Assembly (NCBI GenBank): GCA_014695295.1
Contig: JACJNY010000074.1
Location: forward strand, 45,235 to 109,234
DNA from: Microcoleus sp. FACHB-61
Lineage (GTDB): Bacteria; Cyanobacteriota; Cyanobacteriia; Cyanobacteriales; Microcoleaceae
DNA length: 64,000 bases
Direction of reading: 5' to 3'
Shown: in pieces, positions 8,352 through 17,551 of the stretch
How positions within the stretch are numbered: the first letter of the stretch is position 1
Layout of the letters: every line of letters begins with the position of its first letter
Notes under the pieces: model-generated
Databases searched by the model: none
Told to the model about the DNA's origin: nothing
The model's input: the letters and a program-made list of their open reading frames with translations, nothing else
Made by a program: the position numbers and the translations under genes

Positions 8352-9029
8352 TTAACTCTTGTCTAAATTATCTCGCTGGCGAATTAATTCCGGGCCGCGG
8401 GAAGTCCCCAAACGAGTTGCACCAGCTATTACCAAATCTAGAGCTTGTTCGTGAGTGCGAATTCCGCCGGCGGCTTTAATCCCGATCCTGCCCTTAGTAA
8501 CTTCCTTCAGCAGTCGCACATCATCAACTGTCGCCGCGCCAAAAAAGCCAGTGTTGGTTTTAATGTACGCGGCACCGGCCTCCATGCAAATCTCAGCCGC
8601 TAATTGTTTTTCGGCATCCGAAAGCAGCGAACTTTCGATAATTGCTTTGATTGTGAGATTGGTTTCTTCGCAAATTTGGGCTAATTCCCGGTGGAATTCG
8701 TCGATTTTGCCCGCTTTCAGCAATCCTAAATTAACCGAGACATCTAACTCTACCGCTCCATTATCTGCTGCTTCGAGGGCTTCGTAGATCTTCGCAGTTG
8801 AAGTCGAAGCACCGGTGGGAAAACCTATGACAGTACAGACTTTCGGGCGCTTGCCGTGCAGCAGCTCAACTGCTTGTCGGACATAGGCGGGATACACGCA
8901 AACTGTGACAAAGCCAAATCTCTCTGCTTGTTGGCAGCAGTTTTCTACTTGCTCTGGCGTGGCGGTGGGGTCAATCAGGCCGTAGTCGATCAAGGGGGCA
9001 ATATCGATGTCTGCCTGGTGTGCAGCCAT
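8352..9029 (-). CDS. deoC: deoxyribose-phosphate aldolase
   Basis: DeoC reversibly cleaves 2-deoxyribose 5-phosphate to glyceraldehyde 3-phosphate and acetaldehyde in deoxynucleoside catabolism. The 225-residue cytoplasmic TIM-barrel protein shows [15 protein letters not shown] (active-site start of the family, with Tyr-Gly-Leu where DHTLL is common), [18 protein letters not shown], the Schiff-base segment [10 protein letters not shown] and the phosphate-binding [10 protein letters not shown]. The D of ELDVSVN and the two lysines in IKTNTG and GIKAAGG are present. Length is normal for the family. Start [15 protein letters not shown] is preceded by a purine-rich GAGAGAAAAAAA leader. Confidence 0.95.
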   Translation of the reverse strand: MAAHQADIDIAPLIDYGLIDPTATPEQVENCCQQAERFGFVTVCVYPAYVRQAVELLHGKRPKVCTVIGFPTGASTSTAKIYEALEAADNGAVELDVSVNLGLLKAGKIDEFHRELAQICEETNLTIKAIIESSLLSDAEKQLAAEICMEAGAAYIKTNTGFFGAATVDDVRLLKEVTKGRIGIKAAGGIRTHEQALDLVIAGATRLGTSRGPELIRQRDNLDKS

Positions 9030-9446
9030 TATTTTTTTCTCTCTGAGGTAACTACTTCCTTATTATGTAGCGAATTTACCAATCTTCGACCGAAAGCAGC
9101 TAGGGTACAACCCCCCCGGATTCATCCGTGAGGTAGCTTTCTCCCATTCTTCAATCTAAAAAGTCAAATCTCAAATCTCAAATCGATTGACTTTACTCCG
9201 CGCCTGAGCGAGCACAAATACTCAATTTACTGCTCGGAAAAACTCTTGTGGAGATTGGTTCATTTATTTATGCTAAAAAAATATTTTGGTATCTCCCTAA
9301 AGAGATATTTTTAATCCTTCTTTAGGTATACTTTGTTGAAAGGACTTACGGTAGAGCCTGCGTCAGCTACGCTAGGGCAGAGCCTGGTAGCGGCTACTGT
9401 TTTTACTTTTAGTAGTGCTTTAAAAACATAAAAGCCAGTGCCAAGC
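9030..9446. other. intergenic region with short repeats
   Basis: No gene seen. It holds a CCCCCCGGATTCATCCGTGAG repeat (9113-9132) that recurs in partial form near 15.75 and 38.8 kb, a (AAATCTC)n STRR near 9165, a small stem TATCTC/GAGATA near 9290-9307, and a GTAGAGCCTGCGTCAGCTACGC repeat from 9352. Promoters of the two divergent flanking genes must lie here but no clear box was identified. Confidence 0.6.
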
Positions 9447-9809
9447 ATGAATCATTTAGAACTCGAACAAGAAATAGGGAAGATGGCTAGAGCGATGATG
9501 ACTCGCAATAGCTTAATTGGTAAAGATTTGATTACGGATCTCAGAGGGCGACTGTCTGTTGACAGTGTAGCTGCTTTGATGATTGTCAGTATTGAGCGTT
9601 TGATTTGGTATGACAGCGAGTCCGTGATCTGGAGTTTGAGTTATTTGATTCCTGCTGACGTGATGGAAGAAATTCGCCGGATTACTGCGCTGGTTGTTTG
9701 CCAGCGGTTGATGGGCAAGGGTTTTGTGCTGGGCAAAGATTTTAGTATTGATGCAACAGGCCAGTTGCTGTTGAGTGAGAATGCTAAAACAGCGGTTGTG
9801 GTTGCTTGA
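9447..9809 (+). CDS. unrecognised 120-residue protein
   Basis: A soluble protein starting at ATG 9447 (an in-frame GTG nine bases upstream is also possible). It is rich in hydrophobic and charged helix-forming residues: an N-terminal helix with EQEIGKMARAMMTRN, a middle with VDSVAALMIVSIERLIW, and a C-terminal part VVCQRLMGKGFVLGKDFS. The repeated 'GKD(L/F)' stretches (LIGKDLITDLRGRLS; VLGKDFSIDATGQLL) suggest two related halves. No signal peptide, membrane segment or known motif. It stands alone between deoC and the TPR gene. Family not recognised; composition supports a real gene. Confidence 0.65.
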   Translation: MNHLELEQEIGKMARAMMTRNSLIGKDLITDLRGRLSVDSVAALMIVSIERLIWYDSESVIWSLSYLIPADVMEEIRRITALVVCQRLMGKGFVLGKDFSIDATGQLLLSENAKTAVVVA

Positions 9810-9848
9810 ATTGGGCAAGCAGAAGTAGGAGCTATTAGCACTATGAGA

Positions 9849-9896
9849 TTTGCAGTTAGACTTGGGGCGCCCTAGGACTCTTTGTGTAACTGCAAA
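9849..9896. repeat. 10-bp inverted repeat in a 350-bp gap
   Basis: TTTGCAGTTA and TAACTGCAAA form a perfect 10-bp stem around a 28-nt loop that itself contains GGGCGCCC. It lies 40 bp after the preceding stop and may act as a transcript end. The rest of the gap to 10160 contains a GCGT/ACGC hairpin near 9920, a HIP1-centred palindrome (GGGCGATCGCCC near 10058) and no gene. Confidence 0.55.
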
Positions 9897-10160
9897 CCTA
9901 ATTCGGGATGCGGTAAGAGTTGCGTAATTCACGCAGAGTTAAGATTCGCAGCAGCTCTAAAAAACGATGAGTGCGGTTAGATAAAAGAGCATTTTACCCG
10001 AAGAAAATAGTTAGTTTCGACCGCAAATTGTTGAGGTTGTTACGGGTAGTGTGTACGGGCGATCGCCCTGTATCAAATTTTTCAGATTTTTAGTGGAATT
10101 ACAGTTTTACTCCACGTAGGATTTCATGTAGAATCATCCCTAAGATAGATACAAAATATT

Positions 10161-11183
10161 ATGAACTTAATTCAAAACTTGGAAGCGGCTTGGTATTACC
10201 ATCTGGGTTCGCGCCACCTCGAAGCTAACGACGATCATGGTGCCCTGGCGAACTTTAACAGAGCTGTGAAGTTGCAATCCGATCATTATAAGGCTTGGTT
10301 CGGGCGAGGCATGGCTTTGGGGAACTTAGAACGGCACTTAGAGGCGCTGAATAGTTTTGATGAGGCCTTGGCGGTGCAGCCGAATGCGAGCTTTGGCTGG
10401 CACAACCGGGCTATTGCTTTAGCAAAGTTGGGTCAGCACTTGGAGGCTCTCAACAGTTTTGACAGAGCTCTGGAGTTCAACCCCTACGCGGCGAGTATTT
10501 GGCACAACCGGGCACTGACGCTGATCGATATGGGGCTTTACGATAAGGCGGTTATGAGTTTCGATCGCTCTTTAAATTTGCTCCCGGAGGCTGCTTGGGC
10601 GTGGTACAACCGAGGTAATGCTCTGTTGGAACTCAAGCTTTACTATTTGGCGCTCAACAGTTTTGACAGGGCGATCGAGTTTAACCCAGACGACGCGAAG
10701 GCTTGGTACAATCGCGGTATCGCTGCGAACTCAATGGGACTTTACAAGCAAGCAGTGGCTAGTTTTAGTCGATCGCTCGCTCTGAAACCGGGCAGAGCCG
10801 AAGCTGTGGGCGAACGGAGAGTTGCTTTGGGCAAATTAGTAGGTTTAAATCAGAAAAATGCCAAGTTCACTCCCACCTCTGAGTGTTCCCTTGAAGATTA
10901 TTTGGTGTGGTACAACCGGGGTGTGGAATTGGCGCGAAAAGGCTGCTACTCGGAGGCGATTGCTTGCTACGAAACTGCTTTAGAAATAAATCCTGATTTT
11001 GCTAATGCTTTTTACAATAAAGCTTGCTGTTATGCGCTACTGGGATTTGCTGATTTGGCCCTTGACAATTTGCAGCGGGCTGTGGAGTATATCCCTAATT
11101 TATACCGAGAACTAGCTTTAGCTGACTCTGATTTAAGCTGCATTTGGAAACAAGAACGTTTTGAAGCGCTGATCCAAGGTTGA
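10161..11183 (+). CDS. tetratricopeptide-repeat protein
   Basis: A 340-residue protein made almost wholly of TPR units, about seven to eight, each 34 residues, with the W.NRG.A....G.Y..A..SFD.AL...P signature (for example AWYNRGNALLELKLYYLALN and AWYNRGIAANSMGLYKQAV). A non-TPR link lies at residues 222-245 (GLNQKNAKFTPTSECSLED) between repeats six and seven. No signal peptide or membrane segment, so a cytoplasmic scaffold. TPR arrays bind other proteins; no partner can be read here. It ends in a good terminator (11196-11222), so it is monocistronic. Confidence 0.9.
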   Translation: MNLIQNLEAAWYYHLGSRHLEANDDHGALANFNRAVKLQSDHYKAWFGRGMALGNLERHLEALNSFDEALAVQPNASFGWHNRAIALAKLGQHLEALNSFDRALEFNPYAASIWHNRALTLIDMGLYDKAVMSFDRSLNLLPEAAWAWYNRGNALLELKLYYLALNSFDRAIEFNPDDAKAWYNRGIAANSMGLYKQAVASFSRSLALKPGRAEAVGERRVALGKLVGLNQKNAKFTPTSECSLEDYLVWYNRGVELARKGCYSEAIACYETALEINPDFANAFYNKACCYALLGFADLALDNLQRAVEYIPNLYRELALADSDLSCIWKQERFEALIQG

Positions 11184-11195
11184 TTTTACGCAAAA

Positions 11196-11222
11196 AACAG
11201 CTCGCCGATCGGGCGAGCTGTT
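11196..11222. terminator. terminator hairpin after the TPR gene
   Basis: AACAGCTCGCC pairs with GGCGAGCTGTT, an 11-bp perfect stem with a 5-nt loop, flanked by an A run on the left and TTATAATT on the right. Position is 13 bp after the TPR gene stop. It could also serve the converging minus-strand gene. Confidence 0.75.
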
Positions 11223-11274
11223 ATAATTGCGCGGCGCAAATTCGATCGCGCGACAGTATTTTTGCCATCTTTAG

Positions 11275-12021
11275 CTATCGCACATAAACTTTGATGGAGG
11301 GCTTGACCGGCCTCTTGGCAACTACGATCACCCGGTAGATGCCAGACTCGGGGAGTTGAGCAAAAGTTTGACCTTCGCCTTGATCCAGGAGTTGTCCCGA
11401 CGGAGATTCGATCGCCAGATCTACATTTTTCTTGCTAGCAGTTACCCTGATTGTCTGTCCCTGTTTGCCTTGAACCGTGATGGGCTGGATTTGGTAACCG
11501 GACATTTTGAGTTTGACTGTGGCTTCTTTTTCCTTGAATGCTATGGGAATTGCGCGATCGGGCCGATAAGTCCACTTGGCGTTAAAGTCGCGTCCGAGTA
11601 CGAAGCTGCTGGTCTCACCTTTCGGGGTAACTCGCACGCGGTAGATGCCAGACTCTGGCAACTGACCCACCCACTGATTGTCTGTTTTTTCAATAACCCC
11701 CATATTTTCACCATTGGGACTGTACAGTTCCGCTGTCAGTTGTCCCGCCCACAGGGATAGAGTGAGTTCCCGCCCTTTGACGCCTTCAAAAATATAGGTG
11801 GTGGGTTGGTTGATGGTTTCTCGAATTTCCGAGGTTGACATTCGCTTGATCGGTTCGAGGTTGGGAACTGATTCAGATGTAGCGGGTTTGTTAACGGTTT
11901 CTGTAATTTCCGAGGCAGCCATCAGCTCGCTCGGTGCAAATTTTGGGGCTACAGGGCCGGCAAATACTGATTTTGCCGTCATCATGACTAGCATTCCAGT
12001 CAGTAAAATTAGTTTTTTCAT
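11275..12021 (-). CDS. secreted two-domain beta protein (PPC/inhibitor-like)
   Basis: A 248-residue exported protein with a clear signal peptide (MKKLILLTGMLVMMTAKSVFAGP, cleavage after the Ala of VFA). After a linker in which the phrase SEITETVNKP / SEIRETINQP is repeated, two related beta-sandwich domains follow (about 72-150 and 155-247). Both end in the same strand-turn: LPESGIYRVRVTPKG and LPESGIYRVIVVAKR. This form is known from prepeptidase C-terminal (PPC)-like domains and PliG-type lysozyme inhibitors, which help secretion or bind partners. No catalytic residues are evident, and the precise role is unknown. The gene faces the TPR gene's end. Confidence 0.82.
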   Translation of the reverse strand: MKKLILLTGMLVMMTAKSVFAGPVAPKFAPSELMAASEITETVNKPATSESVPNLEPIKRMSTSEIRETINQPTTYIFEGVKGRELTLSLWAGQLTAELYSPNGENMGVIEKTDNQWVGQLPESGIYRVRVTPKGETSSFVLGRDFNAKWTYRPDRAIPIAFKEKEATVKLKMSGYQIQPITVQGKQGQTIRVTASKKNVDLAIESPSGQLLDQGEGQTFAQLPESGIYRVIVVAKRPVKPSIKVYVR

Positions 12022-12592
12022 GTCGCACTTCCGATTGGTAATGAGTTGTATATGGTTACTTGTGTTTGCCTGTTTTCACCGGATTAAATCTGGCGGCTAC
12101 AGCAGTATGGAGGATACACATAAATATCCCGTACTTGCACAAAACCTGCTGGTAGCAGATTGGCAGTGCGGAAGCTAAGTAGTAGCCTCAGTTGGTCGGG
12201 ACATTTCCATGATACTCCCTACCCATAATATCATCAGAGAATATTAGTAATTTGGTCGAAGAAAATTAAAGCTTCTTCCGAGGAGCTTGCTAAAAAAAAT
12301 GCCCACACCCAAAAAACGCGGTGTCTTGGCTCTGGGAGGAGCGTTGCTACTAGAAAACGGCTAGCACCCGCACGGGGTGACGACCCCTACTGTTACTTAG
12401 TTTTGGACGATCGGCTGATTCTGTAGGGCAATACACACCGCACCTTACCATATTCGTAGCGTGTCAAACCAGTTTTTGCGTAAATTTTGATATTATTGTA
12501 GGGTTTGTAGGGGCGGATTTAGTTAGTATCTCTGATATTATAAACGAGTTTACCTCTGCAAAACCCGCCCTCCCACACGAGGTTAATTTGTA
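12022..12592. other. 571-bp intergenic region, repeats only
   Basis: No gene recognised. It contains a CGGTGTCTTGGCTCTGGGAG segment, a CACCCGCACGGGGTG palindrome (near 12366-12380) followed by the frequent 'gacgacccctac' word, and a degenerate inverted repeat at about 12500-12575 whose arms read GGGTTTGTAGGGGCGGATTT and AAAACCCGCC. The promoter of the secreted protein gene must lie near 12030-12100. Confidence 0.55.
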
Positions 12593-13315
12593 CTACGAAC
12601 CAGACAGAATTTTCAGGTAAGCTTGTACTGTGTTGAACAAGCCCATTTCTAGCGCTTCTGCAATTAAAGCATGACCGATCGATACTTCTAGGATATCAGG
12701 AATCGAGCAAAATTTAGCTAAGTTTTGCAAATTTAAATCATGTCCGGCATTCACTCCCAAACCTGCTGATTGAGCGGCTTGAGCTGCTAAGACATATTGT
12801 TGAAAAACAGATTCTACTCTACCTTCGCGAAAAGCAGTTGCGTAGGGTTCCGTGTACAGTTCTACTCTGTCTGCTCCAACTTCTTTTGCTAGCGGCATGA
12901 GAGCAGCATCTGCATCCATAAACAGGCTGACTCTGATGCCGTTGTCTTTTAATTTTTGAATGATGGGTAAGAGCCGGTCGCGATTTTCGGGAATATTCCA
13001 ACCGCTATCCGATGTTAGCACGTCGGGAGCGTCCGGCACCAAGGTACACTGAGCCGGTTTTACGTCGCAAACTATATCCATAAAGGGCGGCTGAAACGGG
13101 TTTCCTTCGATGTTGAACTCGACGGTTAGCATTTTGGCTAATTCGTAAACATCGGCAGCTTTGATGTGCCTTTCGTCGGGGCGCGGATGGACTGTAACGC
13201 CGTGAGCTCCGGCAGCAATTACTGTTTTGGCGGCTTCCGTAACGCTGGGGATACCGATGTTTCGAGAGTTTCTGAGGAGGGCGATTCTGTTGATGTTAAC
13301 GCTGAGTTTAGTCAT
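12593..13315 (-). CDS. pdxJ: pyridoxine 5'-phosphate synthase
   Basis: PdxJ condenses 1-deoxy-D-xylulose 5-phosphate with 3-amino-2-oxopropyl phosphate to give pyridoxine 5'-phosphate, the ring-closing step of the DXP-dependent vitamin B6 pathway. The 240-residue TIM barrel has LSVNINRIALLRNSR at the N-terminus, AGAHGVTVHPRPDERHI (phosphate/substrate loop), FNIEGNPF, CTLVPDAPDVLTSD, and the final GLGVNAGHDLNLQNL and LEVSIGHALI. The catalytic Glu of NIEGN and the His of AGHDLN are present. In a few places residues differ from the E. coli type (the usual GGWD is DSGWN here) as in other cyanobacteria. It seems monocistronic. Confidence 0.96.
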   Translation of the reverse strand: MTKLSVNINRIALLRNSRNIGIPSVTEAAKTVIAAGAHGVTVHPRPDERHIKAADVYELAKMLTVEFNIEGNPFQPPFMDIVCDVKPAQCTLVPDAPDVLTSDSGWNIPENRDRLLPIIQKLKDNGIRVSLFMDADAALMPLAKEVGADRVELYTEPYATAFREGRVESVFQQYVLAAQAAQSAGLGVNAGHDLNLQNLAKFCSIPDILEVSIGHALIAEALEMGLFNTVQAYLKILSGS

Positions 13316-13489
13316 GGGATGTTAATCTTTAAGGTTGATGCTACTATATTAATCGTTTTTGGGACGAAACTTTGAGCCTATTGCGGTAGTGTGAGGGCAT
13401 TCTTATGCCAATTCCCCAAACTCTTGCTACATTTTTCTCTTATATTAATTATTAAAAATAGAAGCTCTCCGTAGGATAACGGCTTTGCT

Positions 13490-13637
13490 TTGTCGAGCAT
13501 TCTTGTAGGGAAAATGCCTTGCCATGTCCCTTATTTCGGTATGAAAACGGCATTGCCGTGTCCCTCATCCTCGTAGAGAAACGGCATTGCCGTGTCCATC
13601 CTTCCCGCGCCGGACACGGCCTTGCCGTTTCCCTACA
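13490..13637. repeat. cluster of ACGGCATTGCCGT palindromic repeats
   Basis: Four copies of a short element, GTAGGGAAACGGCATTGCCGTGTCC-like in two pieces, lie within 150 bp: about 13511-13530 (decayed, ATGCCTTGCCAT), 13551-13563, 13580-13592 and an inverted copy at 13614-13636. Each has a palindromic centre ACGGCATTGCCGT or ACGGCCTTGCCGT. No gene is present in this 331-bp gap. Confidence 0.8.
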
Positions 13638-13646
13638 GATAGGGTT

Positions 13647-14420
13647 TTAATACTTGGTATTAGAGTCGAATTTAGCTTCAGCCAGCGGTAAGCTCTCTGC
13701 AAAAAAAGCCTCTGCTCTTTTATGTTTTCCTGCCAAATCTTCAAGATTGGCAATGCAGAAAAGTGGTGCGACGCGAGCGACTATTTCTGGCGGAAAATCT
13801 CGGGTAAAATATTTGAGTTCAAAGTCGTATCTGTGTGGACGGTAAATCATGCCCAACAGTTCGACTAAGGGTAGAAGCGTCCAATTGTGATAGTTGCCGA
13901 GTGCATCTACTAAATGTCCGCGATAAATCTCTTTCTTTACCAGAGGTTGCAGCAATTCAAAACGAATTTTAATTTCGTTGAATCTAGAGTGCATTGTGGA
14001 TAAATGTTTGCTTTGATCCAAATGCGGCGGTACAATTAGATTAGCTTTGTCAAAGGCGATCGGTACATTGCCGTGCCGTTCTATTTCTAAAAATTCGTTA
14101 TTGCTGCTGCGCCGGAAAACAGCAAAATCAATTAGCAAAAACGGCGGGGTTTCTTTGAGCCGCCAGAAGCACTGCGACTGCCCGTGCCAAGCGGGTTCGG
14201 GAACTCGATATTTGAGTTCGATTTCGCCAATTTCTGCGAGGGCTTTTTCAACAATATCAAAGGTTTGTTGCACGCAGTTATCTTCAACCACAACCGCAAT
14301 ATCGAGGTCTGACAACTCGTCGGTGTATCCGTGGGCTGCTGAACCTCCTTGCCACAAAGCGAGAACAAAATCTAAAGGTTGTAAGGTTGAAACAATCTTT
14401 TCGAGAATGATTTGTCTCAT
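13647..14420 (-). CDS. nucleotidyltransferase-domain protein (Pol-beta/MNT superfamily)
   Basis: A 257-residue cytoplasmic protein with the nucleotidyltransferase signature LWQGGSAAHGYTDELSDLD near residues 24-42: the GGS...H..DELSDLD pattern supplies the metal-binding aspartates, and IDFAVFR (about residue 98) may give the third acidic residue. The remainder is helical with Trp/Tyr-rich segments (GNYHNWTLLPLVELLGMIYRP), as in the HI0074/KNTase-type substrate domains. Relatives add AMP or another nucleotide to antibiotics or proteins, or are MNT antitoxins; no HEPN partner is encoded beside it. Substrate unknown. The gene is flanked by repeats and may have its own promoter near 14440-14470. 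Confidence 0.8.
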   Translation of the reverse strand: MRQIILEKIVSTLQPLDFVLALWQGGSAAHGYTDELSDLDIAVVVEDNCVQQTFDIVEKALAEIGEIELKYRVPEPAWHGQSQCFWRLKETPPFLLIDFAVFRRSSNNEFLEIERHGNVPIAFDKANLIVPPHLDQSKHLSTMHSRFNEIKIRFELLQPLVKKEIYRGHLVDALGNYHNWTLLPLVELLGMIYRPHRYDFELKYFTRDFPPEIVARVAPLFCIANLEDLAGKHKRAEAFFAESLPLAEAKFDSNTKY

Positions 14421-14691
14421 GGAATCAAGCTATACTGTTTGTTTTCCCTGGCTTGCACAAGTTTAACAAACGATCGCGGGTTGAGATTGCTCCGCGACTG
14501 TTCTCCGAGGAATTGCTAATGCGTCCGGTTGTGCACTGCTGCCAAAAATTACACGGGAAGCTGCAAGGGAGAGCGGCAATCTTTGGGAAAGTGCGATCGC
14601 CCGCGAGTGAAAATCAGCCTTAAATTGTCAGAATCAGAAACTTGCCCGCTGTCCGGTAATATGAGAAAGGATTAATTTTTAACAGCGCGGC

Positions 14692-15552
14692 ATGGCTATT
14701 ATTTGGGAACTCGACTTTTACAGCCGTCCAATCATAGACGAGCGAGAGAAAAAAAAATGGGAATTGCTGATCTGCGAAAGCCCGCTGAATGTAAGCGACA
14801 AGGCTGAATCTCTGTTTCGCTACTCGCAATTCTGCTCTAGTTCAACCGTGAATTCCCTGTGGCTGGCTGGCGCCATTAAAGATGCGATCGCCGCAGCACC
14901 GAAACGGCCCGAAAAAATCCGCTTTTTTCGCCGCCAAATGGCGAACATGATTACCAAAGCCTGCGACGAGTTGGACATTCCCGCCGCTTGCAGCCGCCGC
15001 ACCCTCGCCCTCAGCCTGTGGCTGGAAGAACGGATGCAAGACGTTTATCCCGCCGAACCGGGCTATCAACCGGTTGTGAACCCGAGCGTTCAATTTGTAC
15101 CCGAAACGCCAGTTGCGCTGCCGGATGCTTTAATCGGCGAAAAATGGACGTTTGTGAGTTTGCCGATCGCCGCTTTTGACGAAATGTCCGAGTGGGATAT
15201 CGGATTTGGCGAAGCTTTCGGGCTGCCGATGACAGGCCTGGGCCCGGAAACGCAAATTCCGGGACTGATTATCTATTCGTCAAGAGCAGCAGCTCTGGCA
15301 GGTTGGATGTCGGGTTTGGAGTTGGCTTTTCTCAAATTTGAGAGCGGCCCGCCCGCTAGGCTGGTATTAGATACGGGGGCTAACGATCGCTGGATTTTAG
15401 CTAATGTCAGAGACGCAGCAACTGAGAGAGAAGCGAAAGGATTTGAAGCCGCGAAAAACCAAGCAAAAAAAGTACATTTCTTAGCAATTCAGTCCAATCC
15501 CGAATCGGAATCTTTCGCAGGATTTTGGCTGCTGCACGAACTCACTATTTAG
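14692..15552 (+). CDS. Tab2/Atab2-family RNA-binding protein (DUF1092)
   Basis: A 286-residue soluble protein with the Tab2 family marks: WELDFYSRPIIDEREKKKWELL at the N-terminus, RRQMANMITKACDELDI and TLALSLWLEERMQDVYP in the middle, and VHFLAIQSNPESESFAGFWLL at the end. In chloroplasts Tab2/Atab2 binds RNA and is needed for translation of the psaB message of photosystem I; the cyanobacterial role is less certain but is presumed to concern photosystem biogenesis. Length is typical. The start ATG is within an A-rich leader (TTTTTAACAGCGCGGC) without a strong ribosome site. It has no close partner on the same strand. Confidence 0.9.
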   Translation: MAIIWELDFYSRPIIDEREKKKWELLICESPLNVSDKAESLFRYSQFCSSSTVNSLWLAGAIKDAIAAAPKRPEKIRFFRRQMANMITKACDELDIPAACSRRTLALSLWLEERMQDVYPAEPGYQPVVNPSVQFVPETPVALPDALIGEKWTFVSLPIAAFDEMSEWDIGFGEAFGLPMTGLGPETQIPGLIIYSSRAAALAGWMSGLELAFLKFESGPPARLVLDTGANDRWILANVRDAATEREAKGFEAAKNQAKKVHFLAIQSNPESESFAGFWLLHELTI

Positions 15553-15999
15553 TCGCTCCCTTGGCAATAACTGCTCTCTGGCAGCATTCTCAATTAGATT
15601 TAACCCACCAGTTTTTTTGACAAAAAATCTCGGGCTTGAGATTTGACGTGCAGCAAGAAAGCTAGTTTCTGACCCCGCCCAAAAACGGATACCGTGCCAC
15701 GTACTCCTGTCGTGTAGAGATAAAAATTTTAGATTCTAGTTCAAGCTCCCAGATTCATCTGTGAAGTAAATCTAAAACCTAAAATCTAAAAGCTAAAATC
15801 GACTGACGCGATTGGCAAGATGGAAACAATCACAAATGCGTACAATCTTGTTATCGCCCATTCCAGCAGTTTCCCAAAAGAATCTAAATGTAGCCGCGTG
15901 CTCCCAACCCATATCCAGTAAGTTATTGCCAATTCTTTAATCGAAAATCGAAAATCGGAAATCGAAAATCGAATCGCCCATTACCAACCACCGACAACA
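15553..15999. repeat. 447-bp gap with STRRs
   Basis: No gene recognised. Tandem heptamers of CTAAAAT-type (15770-15800) and ATCGAAA-type (15938-15975) are clear, as is an AGATTCATCTGTGAAG copy of the repeat also seen at 9.1 kb. The stretch directly before tldE (CCCATTACCAACCACCGAC) is another STRR form. No strong ribosome site is seen before the tldE ATG. Confidence 0.7.
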
Positions 16000-17295
16000 A
16001 TGACCAATAACCAATCAGCAGAACAACTGCTAGAATTAGCCACCAAAGCAGGGGCCGAAGCTGCTGAGGTATTGGAATCGCAATCGCTCTCGCGGCCGGT
16101 CTTTTTTGAAGCAAATCGCCTCAAACAGCTAGAAACCGCTCAAGCAGAAGGCCTTGCCCTACGGCTGTGGCGGGATGGGCGGCCGGGTTTGGCGGTGGCC
16201 TACGGGCCCGTGGAACCGCAAATTTTGGTGGACAGGGCGATCGCGCTTTCGCAACTCAACGAACCGGAAACCATCGAACTCGGCACCGGCGAGAAAGTTG
16301 TTTATCCCGATCGCGGAGTGTCGGTGCCGGCCGAACAGCTAGTAAACTGGGGAAAAGAGGCGATCGCGATCGTCCGCGAAGCCTATCCCGAAAGCCTCTG
16401 CACCGCCGAACTCGACTGCGAAATCGAAAGCACCCGCTTGCTGAACACCAGAGGCTTGGATTCAAGTCACACCGACACCACTCTCAGCGGTTACTTGTCA
16501 GCAGAATTAGTGCGGGGAGAAGATTTCCTCAACATTTGGGAAGGCGAAACCGAACGCGGCACCCTCGACTTAAACACCAGCGCCAGGCGAGTTTTGCAAC
16601 GTTTGGAATGGGCGAAAGACAATGTAGCCCCCGCCACGGGCCGCGTGCCGGTGCTGTTTACAGCCAAAGCCGCCGATTTGCTTTGGGGGACTGTCTGTGC
16701 GGCGTTGAACGGCAAACAGGTACTCGAAGGCGCTTCGCCTTGGAACGATCGATTGGGATCGCAAGTGACATCGCCGCTTGTCACCCTCTCGCAGCAGCCG
16801 GATATCGGGCCCTATAGCTGTCCTTTTGACGACGAAGGCACTCCCACTCGGGCGATCGTCTTTATCAACAAAGGAGTCTTGCAGCTATTTTATACCGATC
16901 GCACCACCGGTCGAGCCTTGGGCAGCGGCACCACGGGCAACGGATTTCGCCCGGGTTTGGGCAGCTATCCCACGCCGAGTTTATTCAATGTTTTGATTCA
17001 ACCAGGTTCGCTTTCGCTAATCGATTTAATCGCTCAATTAGACGACGGAATTGTAGTCGATCAAATGCTTGGCGGCAGTGCCGGAATTTCCGGTGATTTT
17101 TCGATTAACGTCGATCTCGGCTACCGAGTCAAAAAAGGTCAAATAGTCGGCAGAATCAAAGACACAATGGTAGCAGGCAACGTCTACAGCGTCCTCAAGC
17201 AATTAGTAGAATTGGGAGGAGACTCCGAGTGGAACGGTTCTTGTCACACACCATCTCTAATTGTAGAAGGATTGTCCGTCATCGGCAAAAACTAA
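16000..17295 (+). CDS. tldE: TldE/PmbA subunit of the TldD-TldE protease
   Basis: The 431-residue protein belongs to the TldD/PmbA family. TldE (PmbA) lacks the metal-binding motif and pairs with TldD to form a protease that degrades unfolded peptides, cleaves leader peptides of some ribosomal peptide products, and processes CcdA in E. coli. Visible features: EVLESQSLSRPVFFEANRL, LRLWRDGRPGLAVAYGP, LFTAKAADLLWGTVCAAL, and C-terminal SAGISGDFSINVDLGYRVKKG (read in part), NGSCHTPSLIVEGLSV. No HExxxH motif, as expected for the E subunit. Its TldD partner is on the other strand at 37.2-38.6 kb. High GC and HIP1 content match the chromosome core. Confidence 0.92.
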   Translation: MTNNQSAEQLLELATKAGAEAAEVLESQSLSRPVFFEANRLKQLETAQAEGLALRLWRDGRPGLAVAYGPVEPQILVDRAIALSQLNEPETIELGTGEKVVYPDRGVSVPAEQLVNWGKEAIAIVREAYPESLCTAELDCEIESTRLLNTRGLDSSHTDTTLSGYLSAELVRGEDFLNIWEGETERGTLDLNTSARRVLQRLEWAKDNVAPATGRVPVLFTAKAADLLWGTVCAALNGKQVLEGASPWNDRLGSQVTSPLVTLSQQPDIGPYSCPFDDEGTPTRAIVFINKGVLQLFYTDRTTGRALGSGTTGNGFRPGLGSYPTPSLFNVLIQPGSLSLIDLIAQLDDGIVVDQMLGGSAGISGDFSINVDLGYRVKKGQIVGRIKDTMVAGNVYSVLKQLVELGGDSEWNGSCHTPSLIVEGLSVIGKN

Positions 17296-17551
17296 TGGAT
17301 AATTGGTAACCGGGAATCGGTAATTGGTAATAAACTTTTGAGTTTTAAATTTGGAATCTTAAGTTCAAAAATTTTACCTGCAAAACTTAACAATTAGAAC
17401 TTAAACTTACTAGCCAATTCCCAATTCCCAACGATCAATTACCAGCAAAAATGCCTGGTATTCTTTTAGAGCCAAAACCTCTATTCATCGAGATAATTTG
17501 AGCCATTACGCACCCTACACATAAATTCCCAATCTCAAATCTCAAATAATT
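17296..17551. repeat. STRR cluster (TTGGTAA and related)
   Basis: Imperfect tandem copies of AATTGGTAA at 17300-17328, and CCAATTCCCAATTCCCAA with ATCAATTACC at 17413-17443, then AATCTCAAATCTCAAAT just before the next gene. No coding sequence. Confidence 0.85.
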
